This document shows positions 10,230 through 22,089 of a DNA stretch of 64,000 nucleotides, piece after piece (positions within the stretch are counted from its first letter, which is position 1; each line of letters opens with the position of its first letter). This stretch comes from Prorocentrum cordatum. Lineage: Eukaryota > Sar > Dinophyceae > Prorocentrales > Prorocentraceae. The stretch is taken from contig CAUYUJ010002707.1 in NCBI GenBank assembly GCA_963575745.1, forward strand, positions 1 through 64,000. Reading direction: 5' to 3'. The notes beneath the pieces were generated by a model. The model was given only the letters and a program-made list of their open reading frames with translations. It searched no databases and had not been told where the DNA came from. Made by a program: the position numbers and the translations under genes.

Positions 10230-13200
10230 ATGCCCCGAGGGCGGCCTCCAGGATCGGCTTCCTCTCGAGCGCTCTGGGATGAGGTCGTGCACGAGTTTCG
10301 TGCAGCTGCATCGGGCGCAGCCGCTGGAGAGGGCGCTGCGCCCGCCGTCGCCGCCGCCCACGCCCGCGCCGCGAACGCCCGCCAGGCCCGCGAGGCTAAG
10401 AGGCAGCGGCGCGAGGCAGCGGCGGCGGCGGCTGGCGGCGCCGGAGGCGCTGCATCGCAAGCGCTCGTGATTCGTGGTGGGCCTGTTGCGTCGCCGTGGA
10501 TATCCCCAGACGTGTGCGCCCGATGGAAGGCAGGGCATGTTCCCAGGGTACCGTTTGTGCCCTCGCCCATGCTCGTTCACGGTTGCAAGGTTCTGGACGG
10601 TGCCAGGTTGTGCAGCATTGACCTTCATGACGGCTTGAGTGCAGTGGCGTTTGATTTGTTCGGTGGTTCTGGCCAACATCAATCCATTGTGGCTCGCGCA
10701 GAGGCCTTGGATGTGGACCGCTACCAGCTGTGCAATGACACGAGGCTGCTGGGCGCCGCATTACTTCTTTCAGATCTGATGGCCAGGAAATCTCTCGAAG
10801 AGAGGATCGCGAGCCTCCAGTCTGACAAATACGAATTAGATTTTTACGCAGAGTACGATCGGTATGATGAGTCAACGATGCCCGTGACAGTCAGCAAGCC
10901 CTCGGAAGCTGATGACCTCGCGAGAGACTCTGGCATGGAGGTGGCGTGTCCCCAGGCCGTGTTGGTGAAGGCGTTATCCACGGGCCGACGTTCTTTGAAG
11001 GACAGTGGCAGGGCCAAGATTGTGCAGGCCAGTGTCGGGTTCGGCATGGTCGTGAGGAAGTTGGCCACGCACGCTGGCGGGGGCGACCAGTATTTCTCCA
11101 TCGTCGGCGACACCATCACGTCTTTGCAGACGTGCGACAGAACGACGGCCGAAGTGCTCAAGCATCTGGCTTTGTCTCGGTCTGGCGCCTCATTGGGCGC
11201 GAAGCGGTTCAAGGTGAAGGCCCGCGTGGTCAGCATCGACCACTACGCTGCCAACCTCAAGGCAGAGCGGTCCATCAAGGCAGATTTGGAATGGTTATCT
11301 TTGGTTATCCGTTGCGAGGCACACAGCGTGAGCACGATTCACACTAGGGTGATGGATCTCTTTACTTTCGATGTGAGTGGAGCGTTGCACGTTTCGCTGG
11401 CTGTGGAGTTGGCTGGCATGATGGACAAGTTCCGTGCGTCTCTGAGAGCAGTCATTATAGAGAGACTTGTGTGGCCACCCTTGCGAGGCCGTCCAAGCGC
11501 CGATGCTGAGCGCCACCGCCTCCGCTGCATACATGCCTTGACCGTCGGCTTTTCCAAGGCATCAAAGCTGCAGCAGCAAGCGTTGCTTAGGAGCATGCCG
11601 CTCGGAGATTGGAGGAAGCGCGATGTAGTGGAGGTGTACCTGACGGGCCTCGTGGGCGAGCTCCCGTCGAAGGCGGTGCTCGCCAAGGAGGTCGCCCACT
11701 CGCTGGTGCAAGGGATCTCGTGGCACAAGTTTGCCAAGTACCCTCGGAATCGGTGGCTCGGTGGCGAGGCCGCCATTTCGCAGCCGACGCTGATCGATGC
11801 GTGCCATGGCCTCTTGAGGCCGACCTTCGAGCACTTCTGCCGCTCCGTGGGCAAGGTGAAGGAATCGCCCTTGGGGGGGAAGCAATCAGATTCGCGGGGG
11901 CAGCGCCGAGTAAAGGCTCCTCCCCCACCCCTCCCCTCCTCCACTCTCTCATCCTATCCGTCCTCGCATTCCCTCCTCCGCTCGCCATGTTCATCGCCCT
12001 CGTCTCCGTCTCCGCCGCCCCCTTCACCCCTCCCCTGCCCTCCCGCATGCGACTTGGGCCCGCTCCCACCGCCGCCCGCGCATCCCCCCCCTCGCTGCTC
12101 CCCCTCATCCTCCGTCCTTCTTGTTCTTCTCATCGCCATTTAACCCCTCCTCTACCCTCCCTCCTCCACCTCTTTTTGCGCTCGTCGCGGATCTGATTTT
12201 AGGGCTTCCCCCCCGAGCTGCAGCGCGCCATGATCACGGCGGCGTTCTGCTACCATTCGAAGGCGGTGCTGCCGAAGTTGGGGCGCCTCATCAGCCTGAT
12301 CCTGATCAGCAGCACTGGGCGCCGCCTGGGCTGACGGCTCCGCAAGTCAACGAGTTCCACAGGAAAAAAGGTATTCAGTGGCTGGAGACCCATCCTTTCA
12401 CGAATCTTGCAATCATGCGGAATCTCTTGGTCCCGCTTCAGCGCCTCCAGAGGAGGTACGTGTGCATCGGATCACCTGAATACGAACGGCACGAGGCGGC
12501 TCGCGAGGCGAAGGCGACGGAGGAAGGCGATGGTCATGGTCATGTTGCCAGGAGCTACCCTTTGACGATTGCTGCAGAATGTTCTTTGGAAGGGGGGGCT
12601 TTGGTTGGCATCCGCGGCCTCCTGCATCAGCCCAGCCTGTGGTCTCTCATCCCAGAGACCGATTTCAGGGCGAAGTTCGTGGGGTCAGCATTTCGGGCGC
12701 GCAGTCGGGCTGGTGGCCTCGTCCACGCCAGGCTGCAGTTCATCCACGACAGGTTCCCCTTCAGGCTGTTCTTGTTGGTTAAGAACCCAGATCTGGCAAA
12801 TTCCACGCAGCGAGAGGCTGCGTGTTCCAGGGATTCTTTCACGCAGGACTTCTGTCAGAAGTACTCCCTCGACGACCCGTGCGCGCGCTACGTTCTGTTA
12901 CTTTTGGCGCAAATGGTACGGATCACGATCGCAGACATCGAGTGCAGACACGCATCTCTGAGGAGGCTCCTGGTCAGGATCCAGGCGAAGTTCATCGAGC
13001 TTGAGAGTTTGGCTAGCAGGTGGGTTGCCCAGCGGTATCGGCGCCGCGCCGCGGACAACCGGCACACAGGCTCCCCCTTCAGCTCAGACTTCTTGCGCCG
13101 CGCCTCTGCCGAGCATGCGTCCGACCCAGATTTGAGCTGCGAGTTGGGGCGTGCTGGGAAAGTGCGAGCACCTGGGCTGTGGAGAGTTTTCGTCGCACTT

Positions 13201-14984
13201 GAGACTGCTGGGCGGAAGGGGCAGGGGCGCCCAGATTTTCGGGAGCTAGCTGCTAGGTGCCACTCCATGTCCGCGGAGGAGCTCGGATATTGCCGACGCG
13301 TCAGCGAGAGCACGGCAGCCTCGAGAAAACAATCTGGCAAATCTTCTAGCATCGCACCGAGGGTTTCTGAAGTCGAGGTTGCTACGAGGGCCGCCCAGGA
13401 CCAGGCCTTGAGTCGCAGGATGCGCGTGTCCATGGATTCAGAGGAGCGCCCATTTCTCAGCGACGATGTGTTCACTATGAACCTTTCCCTTGACGACGTC
13501 ATGCGCCTTGCTCGTGCACACTGCGTCGCATTCGAGAAAGATCGAGCACGCCTCGAGGAGCTGGAGACATCGGCCTTGCAAGCTTACCACGCGCGGTTCA
13601 CCGACGCGGAGCGTGAGGCGTTGATGTCCCCTTCGCTTTCATCATCAACTCGCTTCGGTTCCATGTTCAGGAGGCAGTCCATGGTCATGCAGACGTTCCG
13701 CTTCGAGCCCGACGTATCGACAGTGGCCCATCAGCTCGTCGCCTTTGCGAAGAAGCACGTGGGCTCCACGAATTTCGGGCGCGCTCTCAGCGATTGGTGG
13801 GTCGGCAAACACGCTGCAGTTCTCCACGACACGTGCCCTGTTATCACCAACGCCGCCGACAGTTCATCGCAGTGTTGGAAAGCTGGTGTGTGCTTATGCT
13901 CAGTCGAGGGTGTCCGTCTCAGTGTTTTTGGCCGTGCCATGGAGGCAGTCATAAAGAAAAAAAATAAAAACTTACCCCCCCAAATCCCCAAGAAAAAAAA
14001 TCCCACCACCCAAAACAAAAAAAAAAGCAAACAAAAAGAAAAACCAAAATTAACCCCAAAAAAAAAAAACCCCCCACACCCCAAATCAAAAACCCCTCAA
14101 AACCCCATCCATTCCGCCCCACCCACACCCCCGGGGGAAAAAGTCTGGACTAAAAAAAAAAAAAAAAAACTTCCAACCCAAGCCCCAAACAAAATCCCAA
14201 AACCCAAAAACCCACCCGAAAGGCGAGGGTCTCCGCAGTTCAAGAAGCTTCAGCAGTCTTTGGTGTTCATCTACCTCCAAGCACATCGTCTTGGCCAGGA
14301 CCCCGCCGACCCACCTGTCGATGAGCAGTTCTGGCACGTCTCATTCTTGAACATATCGCCGTTCGAGCTGACGATCCAGGACATGGTTTGGGACGGCATC
14401 TATCATGCAGGTGCCGTTGAGTTGCAGTCTGTTGGTGAGTGGTACCACCACTGGGAGGCCTTCCAAGAATGCAGAGGCTCGGGGGCCCACGTTTGGAGAT
14501 GCAGGTTCTACGAGCTGGACGTGAGCATGAGGCCTACTGGGGGCTTCGATCTTCGCACTGTTCGGGCACTCCCACTCTTTGGCGGCCAGCTTCACGACGT
14601 GACGAAGGCCAGGCGGAGACCTCCTGGAGGAGGCGGCGGCGGAGGTGGTGGCGGCGGGGGTGGCAAGAAGCGCCCGCGACCCAAGGCGCTCCCCGCGCCA
14701 GATGCGCCGCTGGCGATCGAGGGCGCTGCTGATGCAGACGGCGCCGATGATGCTGGCGGCGGCGGTGCGGATCCAGGAGGTGGCGCTGCTGCTCATGCTG
14801 GTGCCCCCCCAGAGGCGTTCGTGGTGGAGGCGGCCGCCGACGTGCCGCTCGACTGGGGCGTCGACCTGCTCGACGACATGGTCGACGACGGCGCCGACCT
14901 GCTCGACGACATGGTCGGCGGAGCGATCGACGCCATCGAGGTGGCTCCTCCTCCTCCCCTCCGCCTTCTTCTCCTCCTCCTCGC

Positions 14985-15015
<31 letters not shown>

Positions 15016-17208
15016 TCCTCCTCCTCCTCCCCCTCCTCCTCTTCCCCCTCCTTCCCGAGGGGGGGGGACGAATGGAGAGGAAGGGGGAGGAGGAGGAGGA
15101 GGAGGAGGCTGAGGGCTGAGGATAATGACGAGGAGGATGAGGGGGAGGAGGAGGAGGAGAAGGAGGAGGAAGAGGAGGAGGAGGAGGAGGAGTAGGAGGA
15201 AGAGCACGAGGACGAGGAAAAGGACGAGGAGGGGGAGGCGGACAAGGATGGCGGAGGAAAAGGGCGACGAGGGAGAGGAGGAATAGGAGGAAGAGGAGGA
15301 GGAGGAGGAGGCGGACGATGATGGAGGAAGACTGGGGTAGCAAGGCCCGTGCACTGCTCAAATTGCTTAGACTGGGCTGGACAGTAGCAATTACAAGTAG
15401 CAGTACTTGGGACTGCACTGCTCTGCATTACAAGTAGCACTTACAAGTAGCAATACAGTCATTGCTACTTAGACTCAAAGTGCACTGCTCAAATTGCTTA
15501 GACTGGGCTTAATATGCATAAATGATGAGTCCCTGCAACGCAGGGCCTCGCATTGCAGTACATTGAGTAGAGCCCGTTTTAGGAAGCACGCGCGTACTTA
15601 TTGGTGGCGCATAGCGTATCCCCGCCAGCTCATCCAGAGAAGATGCCTAGGACAATTTCCTCGGCCTTCGACATGCAGCAACACGCAGTGTAGCAGCCTG
15701 CAGCCCAACAAAGTGGGCCGTCGTGGGGGCCTCCTGATGGCTTCTCAGGGGTTCGCAGGGGGCCGAAGGGCTCCACGAAGGGCCCAGGAGGGCCCCGAAG
15801 GAGGGCGCCCAAGAGGCCCGATGTAAGCCCCACAAGGCCCCGAGACCGTTCCATGATCATGAAGGCGTCGCGGGGCCGTCTTGCGGCCGTCATGGGGCCG
15901 CCTTGGGATATTATCAGGGTCTTGTTGAAGCCCCAAGACTGGCCGCGGTCGGCCCGATCTTCAGATCAAGTAAACCTCCCCGCTGCAGGGCCGCAACGTA
16001 CTCAAGAGACGGCAATCCTCCTCCTCCTCCTCCTCCTCCTACTCCTCCTCCTCCCCCCTCCTCCTCATCATCCTCCTCCTCCCCCTCCTCCTCCCCCCTC
16101 TCCTCCTCCCCGCCTCGTGAGCATTCGCATCCGCGCAAATGTGACTCCTCGTCCTCCCTCTGATCCTCTTCCTCCTCCCCCTCCCCCCCCCCCTCCTCCC
16201 CCCTTTTCTTCCTCCATCATCGTCCGCCTCCTCCTCCTCATCCTCTTCCTAGCCCTCCTCCTCTCCCTCGTCTCCCTTTTTCCTCCTACATCCTCGTCCG
16301 CCTCATCCCCCTCCCTCTCGCGCTCCTCCCCGCTCTCTCTTGGGGCACCCTTGGGGGCTCTCGTGGGTCCTTTGCGTGACCTCGTTGGGGCCCCATCGGG
16401 CCCCCTGGGGGGGGGCCTCTCGGAGCTTCTCGGCGCCCCCTGGGGGCATGCTGCTGGGCCCAGGGGACCAGCGGCCCATGCTCGAAGAACCAAAGAGGAG
16501 AGGGGGGGGGGGGGAGGAGGAGCAGGGCTACGTCCCACGTGGGAGATCCGTCGGCAAAGGAGGACGGGGATGAGGGCGCATCTGTCGGCATTGCCTGCCC
16601 AGGTGATGCCCCTGGTGGTCGGCGACGTCGACGCCATGGAGGAGGAGGAGGAGGAGCTCGCCGAGGCGCTCGGCGTGGACGGCGCGGGCGAGGCCGAGGC
16701 CGAGGCCGAGGCAGGCTCCGCGGAGCCCGCTCCCGCGCCGCCCCCGCCTGCGCCGCCCGTGCATCACGGGCCTGCGCCACACCCCCCGCCCCCTCCTCCT
16801 CCGCCGGCCGGCCCGCCTCCCGACCTCGATCCGCCTGATGCGGATGTCATAACGTTCAATCTCCCGAGCGGGAAAATCACGTGGTATAGGCTCGGCAATA
16901 AGTTTGAGGCCAGATGTAGATTGAAGGGCCATGGTAAATGTGCGTTGACTCGGACTGCGAATTATGGTTTCAAGAGCACTGGTCGGCCCATAGGTTTGAT
17001 GTTGGCTTGGCTGCACTCAGATGATCTAGTCAAATGGCCCACCCACGGAGCCCACGTTGCCCGAGCAGATGAGCTCGATCAGATAATATGTAAAGATATT
17101 CGCCGCGACATCCGTGTTCGTTTCATTGACCACCCAGACGTCAAGCGTCTCTGTGCAAAAGAACGTGTCAGGAGCGATGGCGAAGACATCGAGCCTGATG
17201 GTTTGTGA
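10230..17208 (+). CDS. Large four-exon protein, possible transposase-like core
   Basis: Exon model: 10230-11855, 12203-13947, 14239-14940, 16603-17208. All three introns are GT-AG and phase 0. Exon 1 (542 codons) starts at ATG in MPRGRPPG. It has an Ala/Arg-rich basic N-terminus (about residues 15-75), a C-x2-H motif (CEAH, residue about 362) and a following RVMDL. Exon 2 carries IECRHASLRRLL (about 12937). Exon 3 has a poly-Gly linker, KKRPRPK (a nuclear-signal-like run) and an acidic tail. Exon 4 has an acidic/Pro-rich spacer, then HGKCALTRT and GRPIGLMLAWL. C-x2-H within a large globular protein and HAS-RR motifs are seen in eukaryotic RNase-H-fold transposases, but I cannot assign a DDE triad. 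Exon 2 has a reading-frame conflict: GFPPELQRAMITAAFCYH reads in one frame at 12203, while NEFHRKKGIQWLE reads in another from about 12350. This implies a one-base error, a frameshift or an unseen short intron near 12290-12350. Function unknown. Confidence 0.65.
11856..12202 (+). other. Intron 1 of the 10230 gene
   Basis: Donor AAG|GTGAAG at 11856, acceptor TTTTAG at 12201-12202. The interior is C/T-rich (CTCC repeats). Joining gives RSVGK|GFPPELQR in phase 0. Confidence 0.6.
13948..14238 (+). other. Intron 2 of the 10230 gene, A/C-only tract
   Basis: Donor GCA|GTCATAAAG, acceptor CTCCGCAG; phase 0 joins GRAMEA to FKKLQQS. From about 13955 to 14220 the plus strand is almost entirely A and C (runs such as CCCCAAAAAAAAAA), leaving the frame accidentally open through the intron. 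Confidence 0.6.
14941..16602 (+). other. Intron 3 of the 10230 gene, microsatellite-filled
   Basis: Donor ATCGAG|GTGGCT and acceptor CTGCCCAG, phase 0. It contains (TCC)n at 14945-15050 and 16015-16300, (GGA)n at 15080-15320, a 130-bp-period duplication (15350-15378 and 15480-15509) with ACAAGTAGCA words between, and degenerate GGGCCC repeats at 15720-15900 and 16345-16480. At 1.66 kb it is the longest intron of the model. An alternative is that exon 4 belongs to another gene, but matching phase and acidic flanks argue for one gene. Confidence 0.5.
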
Positions 17209-17224
17209 GTTGGCCCTTAGATAC

Positions 17225-17800
17225 TGAGCACAAATGCCCCCCTCCTCTTCCCCCTCCTCCTCCTCCTCCTCCTCCTTCTCCTCCTCCCCCTCCTCTTCCT
17301 CCGAACCTTTAGCCCTGCCCCTTCCTGTGTACCCAGTCCTCATTCCTCCGCCCTCCTCGCGCCCCTCCCCGCCCCCTTCGCCTCTCTCGGACTCGCGCCA
17401 CTCGACGCAGGAAGGGGATGGGGAGAGGAGGAGGAGGAGGGGGAGGAGGAGGAGGAGGAGGAGGCGTTTGGCGTCCATGGTGCATCCGCCGCAGCACCAC
17501 TGGCACGCGGGTTTGCCAAGACTGCTGTTGCGTCTTGATCGGACAGGCCCCCCATCGGTCCTCATTATCTTCATCCTGCTCCTCTTCCTCCTTCTCCTCC
17601 TCCTCCCCCCCTCCGCCTCCTCCTCTTCCTTTTCTCTCCCTCCTCCTCCTCCTCCTCCTCCTCCTCCTCTTCCTCTTCCCCCTTCTGCCCAGAGGAGGGG
17701 GATTCAGGTGTCGTTCCTCCTGCTCCTGCTCACCCTCCTGCTCCTGCTCCTGCCCCATTCTCATCCTTTTCCTCCGTTTCTTCCTCCACCTCCGACCTGG
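17225..17800. repeat. (TCC)n/(GGA)n microsatellite
   Basis: TCC-rich at 17225-17310 and 17560-17690, GGA-rich at 17415-17465. A short non-repetitive stretch lies at 17465-17560. Confidence 0.9.
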
Positions 17801-17849
17801 CACGCCGCCTCGGACCCACGAGGGGCTACGAGGAGGAGGGGAGGGTGAG

Positions 17850-17928
17850 GAAATGGGGGGGGGGGTGGGGGGTGGGGGGGGGGGGGGAGTGGGGGGGGGG
17901 GGGTGGGGGGGGGGGGGGGGGGGGGGGT

Positions 17929-17985
<57 letters not shown>

Positions 17986-17990
17986 GGGGT

Positions 17991-18026
<36 letters not shown>

Positions 18027-18107
18027 CTGGGGGGCGGGGGGGGGGGGTGGGGGTGGGGGGGAGGGGGGGGGGGTGGGGGGGGGGGGGGGGGGGGGGTATA
18101 GCACAGT
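17850..18107 (+). repeat. G-only tract, (G)nT
   Basis: About 255 bp that is nearly all G on the plus strand, with scattered T and A. It begins and ends abruptly. Confidence 0.95.
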
Positions 18108-18109
18108 GA

Positions 18110-18860
18110 GTGAGCACGCAGTGGCAACATAAAGACCTGGCCCATGCCAACATGGCCCAAGAGGGTTCCACGGGGGCGGCCTGGGGCCCACTATTCCCCA
18201 AGTTGGCCCCAAGAGGTCCTCAAGAATCAAGAGCGCCAACGCTGATTAGCAGCTTAACGTTTTTCCCGTTCCTTGCAAATGTACATGTTGTTCTTGGGTT
18301 CGCTCTGGTGTCCCAAGACAGCCCCCTAGGGGCTCCCAATAAGACCGCAATGGGGTTCCAGAGGTACCAGGGTCGCCGAATGATGGTGGTTCCATGGCGC
18401 CCAAGATGGCATCCAGACGCCCAAAGAAGCTTCCGAGTGGTGATCACACAGGGGGCCCAAGAAACAACGCCCGTCCACAATCCATGTGCAAGGAAGCGCA
18501 TATGCTTAACATATGCGCGCGTTCGGCTTGCACGGCCTCCAGAGGCGCCCGAGCAGGTTCCAAGCTGCCCGCTGGCGGCCTCCAGCGCCCCCCCCTCATC
18601 ACCGCCCCCCCATTACAAGCGCACTTCGCGCCCGCGAGGGTGGCCCCTGAGGGCCCCCCAGGAAGCGCCCGAAGCCATTTAGAGGCTCTCTGGGGACGCC
18701 CAAGAAGGCACTACAACTGCACCGAAAGCCCATCGAAACCACCAGCACAAAGCCCAGCCCCCAACTGCGGCCCAAGACGTCACCAATAGCCGCCCCAACA
18801 CGTCATCTGGCCCTGGGCCCCCTCCCCCCCCCCCCCTCCCAAGGAGGGCGAAGGGTTCAA
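18110..18860. repeat. Degenerate GGCCC/CCAAGA repeats
   Basis: Words such as GGCCCAAGA, GGCGCCCAAGA and GAGGCTCTTG-like sequences recur at irregular spacing of 25-50 bp, similar to blocks at 15720-15900, 28560-28760 and 37850-38560. No gene recognised. Confidence 0.55.
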
Positions 18861-18989
18861 AGGCGGTGGCCTGGCGGGAAGAGCGACGCCGCCACCTTTC
18901 GAACAGGCGATGCGCTCCTCAATTCAAGAATTGCCAGGGGCAGCGGGTGGCAGGGCAGTTGGGGGCTACGGAGGCACTCGAACACAGGC

Positions 18990-19300
18990 CCGACAATGTT
19001 CGGGCGCGCAATGATGGCTCACGCCTCCGATATTCCGAAAGGGAGCTACAAGGCAGCGCTAGAGGCGGCAATCGCAAAGCTTCGAGGATGGCCTTGCGTG
19101 GCTCCAAGATTCCCTCAGCGGGGCCAAGGGCACCCCAAATGCGCTCCATCGCGGCCGAAGACTTTTACGACGCCGTCTGGAACTCTGCATCGGAGAAAGC
19201 GCGCGCTGGTTACGACTTCCCCGTCATCAAGCATGGTTGGGTGGACCGCTGTCAAGGCCGCGCGCGCTCCGAACCCTGCGCCCCCGCACCGGACCATCCG
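18990..19300 (+). pseudogene. Broken coding fragment, unknown
   Basis: Two adjoining frames look protein-like. MFGRAMMAHASDIPKGSYKA with a following helical stretch (18996 to about 19090) and FYDAVWNSASEKARAGYDFP with IKHGWVDRC (about 19160-19260) are in different frames. A frameshift or short intron near 19090-19150 would join them. No family recognised. Confidence 0.3.
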
Positions 19301-19454
19301 AAGTGAAGCCTCTTTGGGTTTATGGCGTCTGCCCCGCCCAGCCCCAACCACCTATCAATGGGGGGCGTCCACATTGCATTGCTCAGTGCGAACCAGCAGT
19401 TGCGCGCGCGTCGGGGCGGGCATCGGCAGCGCGCCCGCGGTTGAGCGCGCGCGA

Positions 19455-19920
19455 ATCGCCAGGCGCTGCCGCGTTCCGTTGCGCATTGCTACCGCATGGG
19501 GCGTCGGGCGTGCATGTCGCCGCTGGGATTGCCCTCGCTGAAGCGAGTGCATGCGTCGACGCAGCCGCCGTCAGCGCGAACTTCGAACGGCGGGGGCGCC
19601 GACGCAGCTGCCATTGGCGCGAACTTCGAAGGGCAGGGAGAGCGCGCGAGGGTGTCGGTCGGTCTGTCATCTCCTCGCTGCGAGGATCGCGCCGTCGCGG
19701 CGACGCTTGCATGGCGCGGCGCGTTGCCGCGTTCCGTTGTACATGGCGACCGCGTACAACGTCGGCGTTGGGTTTCGCCGTTGGGCTCGTACCCGCCGAA
19801 GTGATTGCATGCGCCGAAGCAGCCGCCATCGGCGCGAACCTAGAGCGGCGCCGACGCAACCGCCGTCGGCGCGACTTTCAGACTGCCGGGCGGGGTGCGA
19901 TGGGGGCAGGTCTGAGCGCC
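19455..19920. repeat. 263-bp tandem repeat, about two copies
   Basis: TGCCGCGTTCCGTTG starts near 19457 and again near 19722, each followed by ATGGCGAC/ACCGC-type and CAGCCGCCRTCRGCGCGAAC blocks. Open on several frames because of composition. Function unknown. Confidence 0.65.
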
Positions 19921-19939
19921 CCGAGCAACCGAGCTCACC

Positions 19940-20520
19940 GCCGCCAGCATGGCGCTCGGCAGGCCCACGGCCGAGCAGCTCCTGCAGGAGCTCGTCGAGC
20001 AGACCGAGCGCGCCATATTGCTCGGCTTGCGACCGCAATGTGGGGACAGCAGCGCCGCTGGGTTCGACGTCGCCTTTCGAGGCGCCCTTCTGTTCATCGC
20101 GCGCAGGCGCGGCCCAGCACCGACGCGCGCCCGCCCAAGCGGCGTCCGCTGGCAAGGCGTCATGGGTTTCCAGAGCGCCTAGGCCTCCCGCGGGCTTCCG
20201 AGCGCCCTGTGCCACAGGGTTTCCCGCCGTGAGCGAGCATGGCGCTCGGCGTGCCCGCGGCCGAGCAGCCCCTGCGAGGGGCCCGTCGAGCAGGCTAAGC
20301 GCGCCACCTTGGGCGGCGAGATGCTGCAATGCAGAGACAGATGCGCACCTGGGTTCGACGTCGCCGCTCGATGAGCACGCCCGTTCAGCGCGCGCAGGCA
20401 CGACCACGCCTCAGCGCCGACGCTTGCCCGCTCAAGGGGTGCCCGCTGGCAAGCCGCCGTGGATTACCCGAGCGCTCAAGCCTCGCACGAGCTTCCGAAC
20501 ACGGCCGAGCCGCCAGCCTC
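19940..20520. repeat. 290-bp tandem repeat, two copies
   Basis: AGCATGGCGCTCGGC begins near 19945 and 20236. The copies share CGGCCGAGCAG, GTCGAGCAG, GGTTCGACGTCGCC and CGCGCGCAGGC in order. Copy 1 can encode MALGRPTAEQLLQELVEQTE and some 55 more residues (19949-20182), a helical-looking peptide. The minus strand also reads a helical repeat (LSLLDG / LGLLDELLQELL). The coding strand is undecided. Confidence 0.65.
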
Positions 20521-20616
20521 TCGCTACCTTCGCGCGCGACATGGAGCCATAGCGTGGCAACACGCGCGCGTGTTTGCGCATACCTGAAGGCCATCATGCG
20601 CGGCACCACACGCGCA

Positions 20617-20790
20617 TCGCTGACACCCTTTTGACACCCTTTTCACGCGTCGATACCTTTTTGACACCCACGGTTTCACGGGCATACCTTTTTGATACCT
20701 TTTTGATACCTTTTTGATACCTTTTTGATACCTTTTTGATACCCTAATTTGCACAGGACGCACACCCTGATGTTAGCTGACACCCTTTTC
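20617..20790 (+). repeat. GATACC repeat, locus 2 (11-bp units)
   Basis: Five near-perfect CTTTTTGATAC units at about 20692-20745, flanked by degenerate GACACCCTTTT and CGATACCTTTTTGACACCC words. Confidence 0.9.
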
Positions 20791-20949
20791 CAGAGACGAC
20801 GGGACGCGTCCGCATCGCCGACACCTCGGGGCCACGTCTTGAACCACACATGCGAACGCTGACCACCTTCCCCCCCCCCCCCCTCCCCCTCACCGCCGCA
20901 CCTTCACCCCCCACCCCCCCCCCGCGCGAGCACAAGCAGTGCTCAATTT

Positions 20950-21055
20950 TGCCAATCTACCCAGGATGCGCAAAACGCTTTGCACTTGGATTTTCCAATC
21001 TACCCAGGATGCGCCAAACCAAGTTGCTCATTTTTTTCAATCTACCCAGGGCGCG
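20950..21055. repeat. 43-bp repeat, three copies
   Basis: AATCTACCCAGGATGCGC starts at 20954, 20997 and 21039 (the third has GGGCGCGG), with T-rich spacers. Too short and degenerate for a CRISPR. Confidence 0.8.
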
Positions 21056-21079
21056 GAACAAAAACGCATTCGGATTCCG

Positions 21080-22080
21080 ACCCCCCCCCCCCCCTTTGCC
21101 GCTTCCCCGCGCCCCCCCCCCCCTTTGCCGCTTCCCCGCACCCCCACCCCCACTGCCTGGGCCCTGGGTCCATCGGGCGCCCCCGAGCTTCCGAGGGCGC
21201 CCCTGGTGCCTGCAGACAGAACCGATCGAGAGGTCACCTGAGGTTCGCCTGCGGACCCGCTAAGGGGCCCGAGAGGCACCTTGGGTTGTCCCATGGGTCC
21301 GCCCAGGGGCCCGCCGATGGATCCCAAGGGTTCCCCCCTGCGCCCGCTCAGGGCCCCCAGGGCCCCAGAGCACCAAGGGTTCCTTTGGGGCCAGCCGAAG
21401 GGCCCCGAGGGCCCACCTGGTGTTCACCACGACATCAGCCATGGCAGCTGTGGAGGCAGGCGGCGCCTGACGCCCCCCCTAAGGGCCCGCCGAGTGATCA
21501 GCCGAAAGGGCACCAGCAGGGGCTCCGCGGGGGGCCGCCGAGGGATCGGCCGCGGGATCGCCAGGGGCACCCTAGGGGCCTGCCCGAACATTCCGTCGGG
21601 TCCTTCGAGGTTCCCTAAGGAGTCAATTGGCGGGCCTGAAACCCTCGGGCTTCCTTCAGGGCCCGCATAGGGATCTGCTGGGGGATCCGTCTGGTTACCG
21701 CCTGGCCCGCAAAGGTGCCCGAAGGGCGCCGAGGCCCCCCCCCCCCTTCCCTCCTTCGGAATCCGCAGAAGGGCACCGAGGTTTCCATTCAAGGCCGGCC
21801 GTGCGTTTCCAAGCTCCCCCACCACCCTTGGGTTTCCATCGCGGTCGGCCGACAGAGCCTTGAGTTCTTCCCCGCCCCCCTCAACACCCGCCCAGGAGTC
21901 AGCAGGGTGTCCTGGGTTTTCCTGGGGGTCCGCCGAGAGGTCCGCCGACGGATTCCTAGGGTTGCTGTCCAAGGCGCCCAAATGTGTTTTTTCTGGCCCT
22001 CCGAAGGGCCCCATCGGGTTTTCCCGAGGTTGCCCTCGGGGTCCGTGGAGGAGCCAGAAGGGTCACTGCGTGCCCAGGGG
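21080..22080. repeat. Degenerate GGGCCCGCC / GGGTTCC repeats
   Basis: About 1 kb of short words (AAGGGTTCC, GGGCCCGCC, CCGAGGG) at 25-60-bp spacing with C runs at 21080-21150. No stable reading frame with protein-like content. Confidence 0.6.
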
Positions 22081-22089
22081 GGATGGGGT

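Noticed and set aside
13955-14220. Telomere-like CCCCAAAA tract
   Set aside because: The run lengths are irregular with no fixed unit, and it lies inside an intron between phase-matched exons.
20950-21055. CRISPR-like array (three 43-bp spaced repeats)
   Set aside because: Three degenerate copies, T-rich spacers, eukaryotic context and no cas genes.
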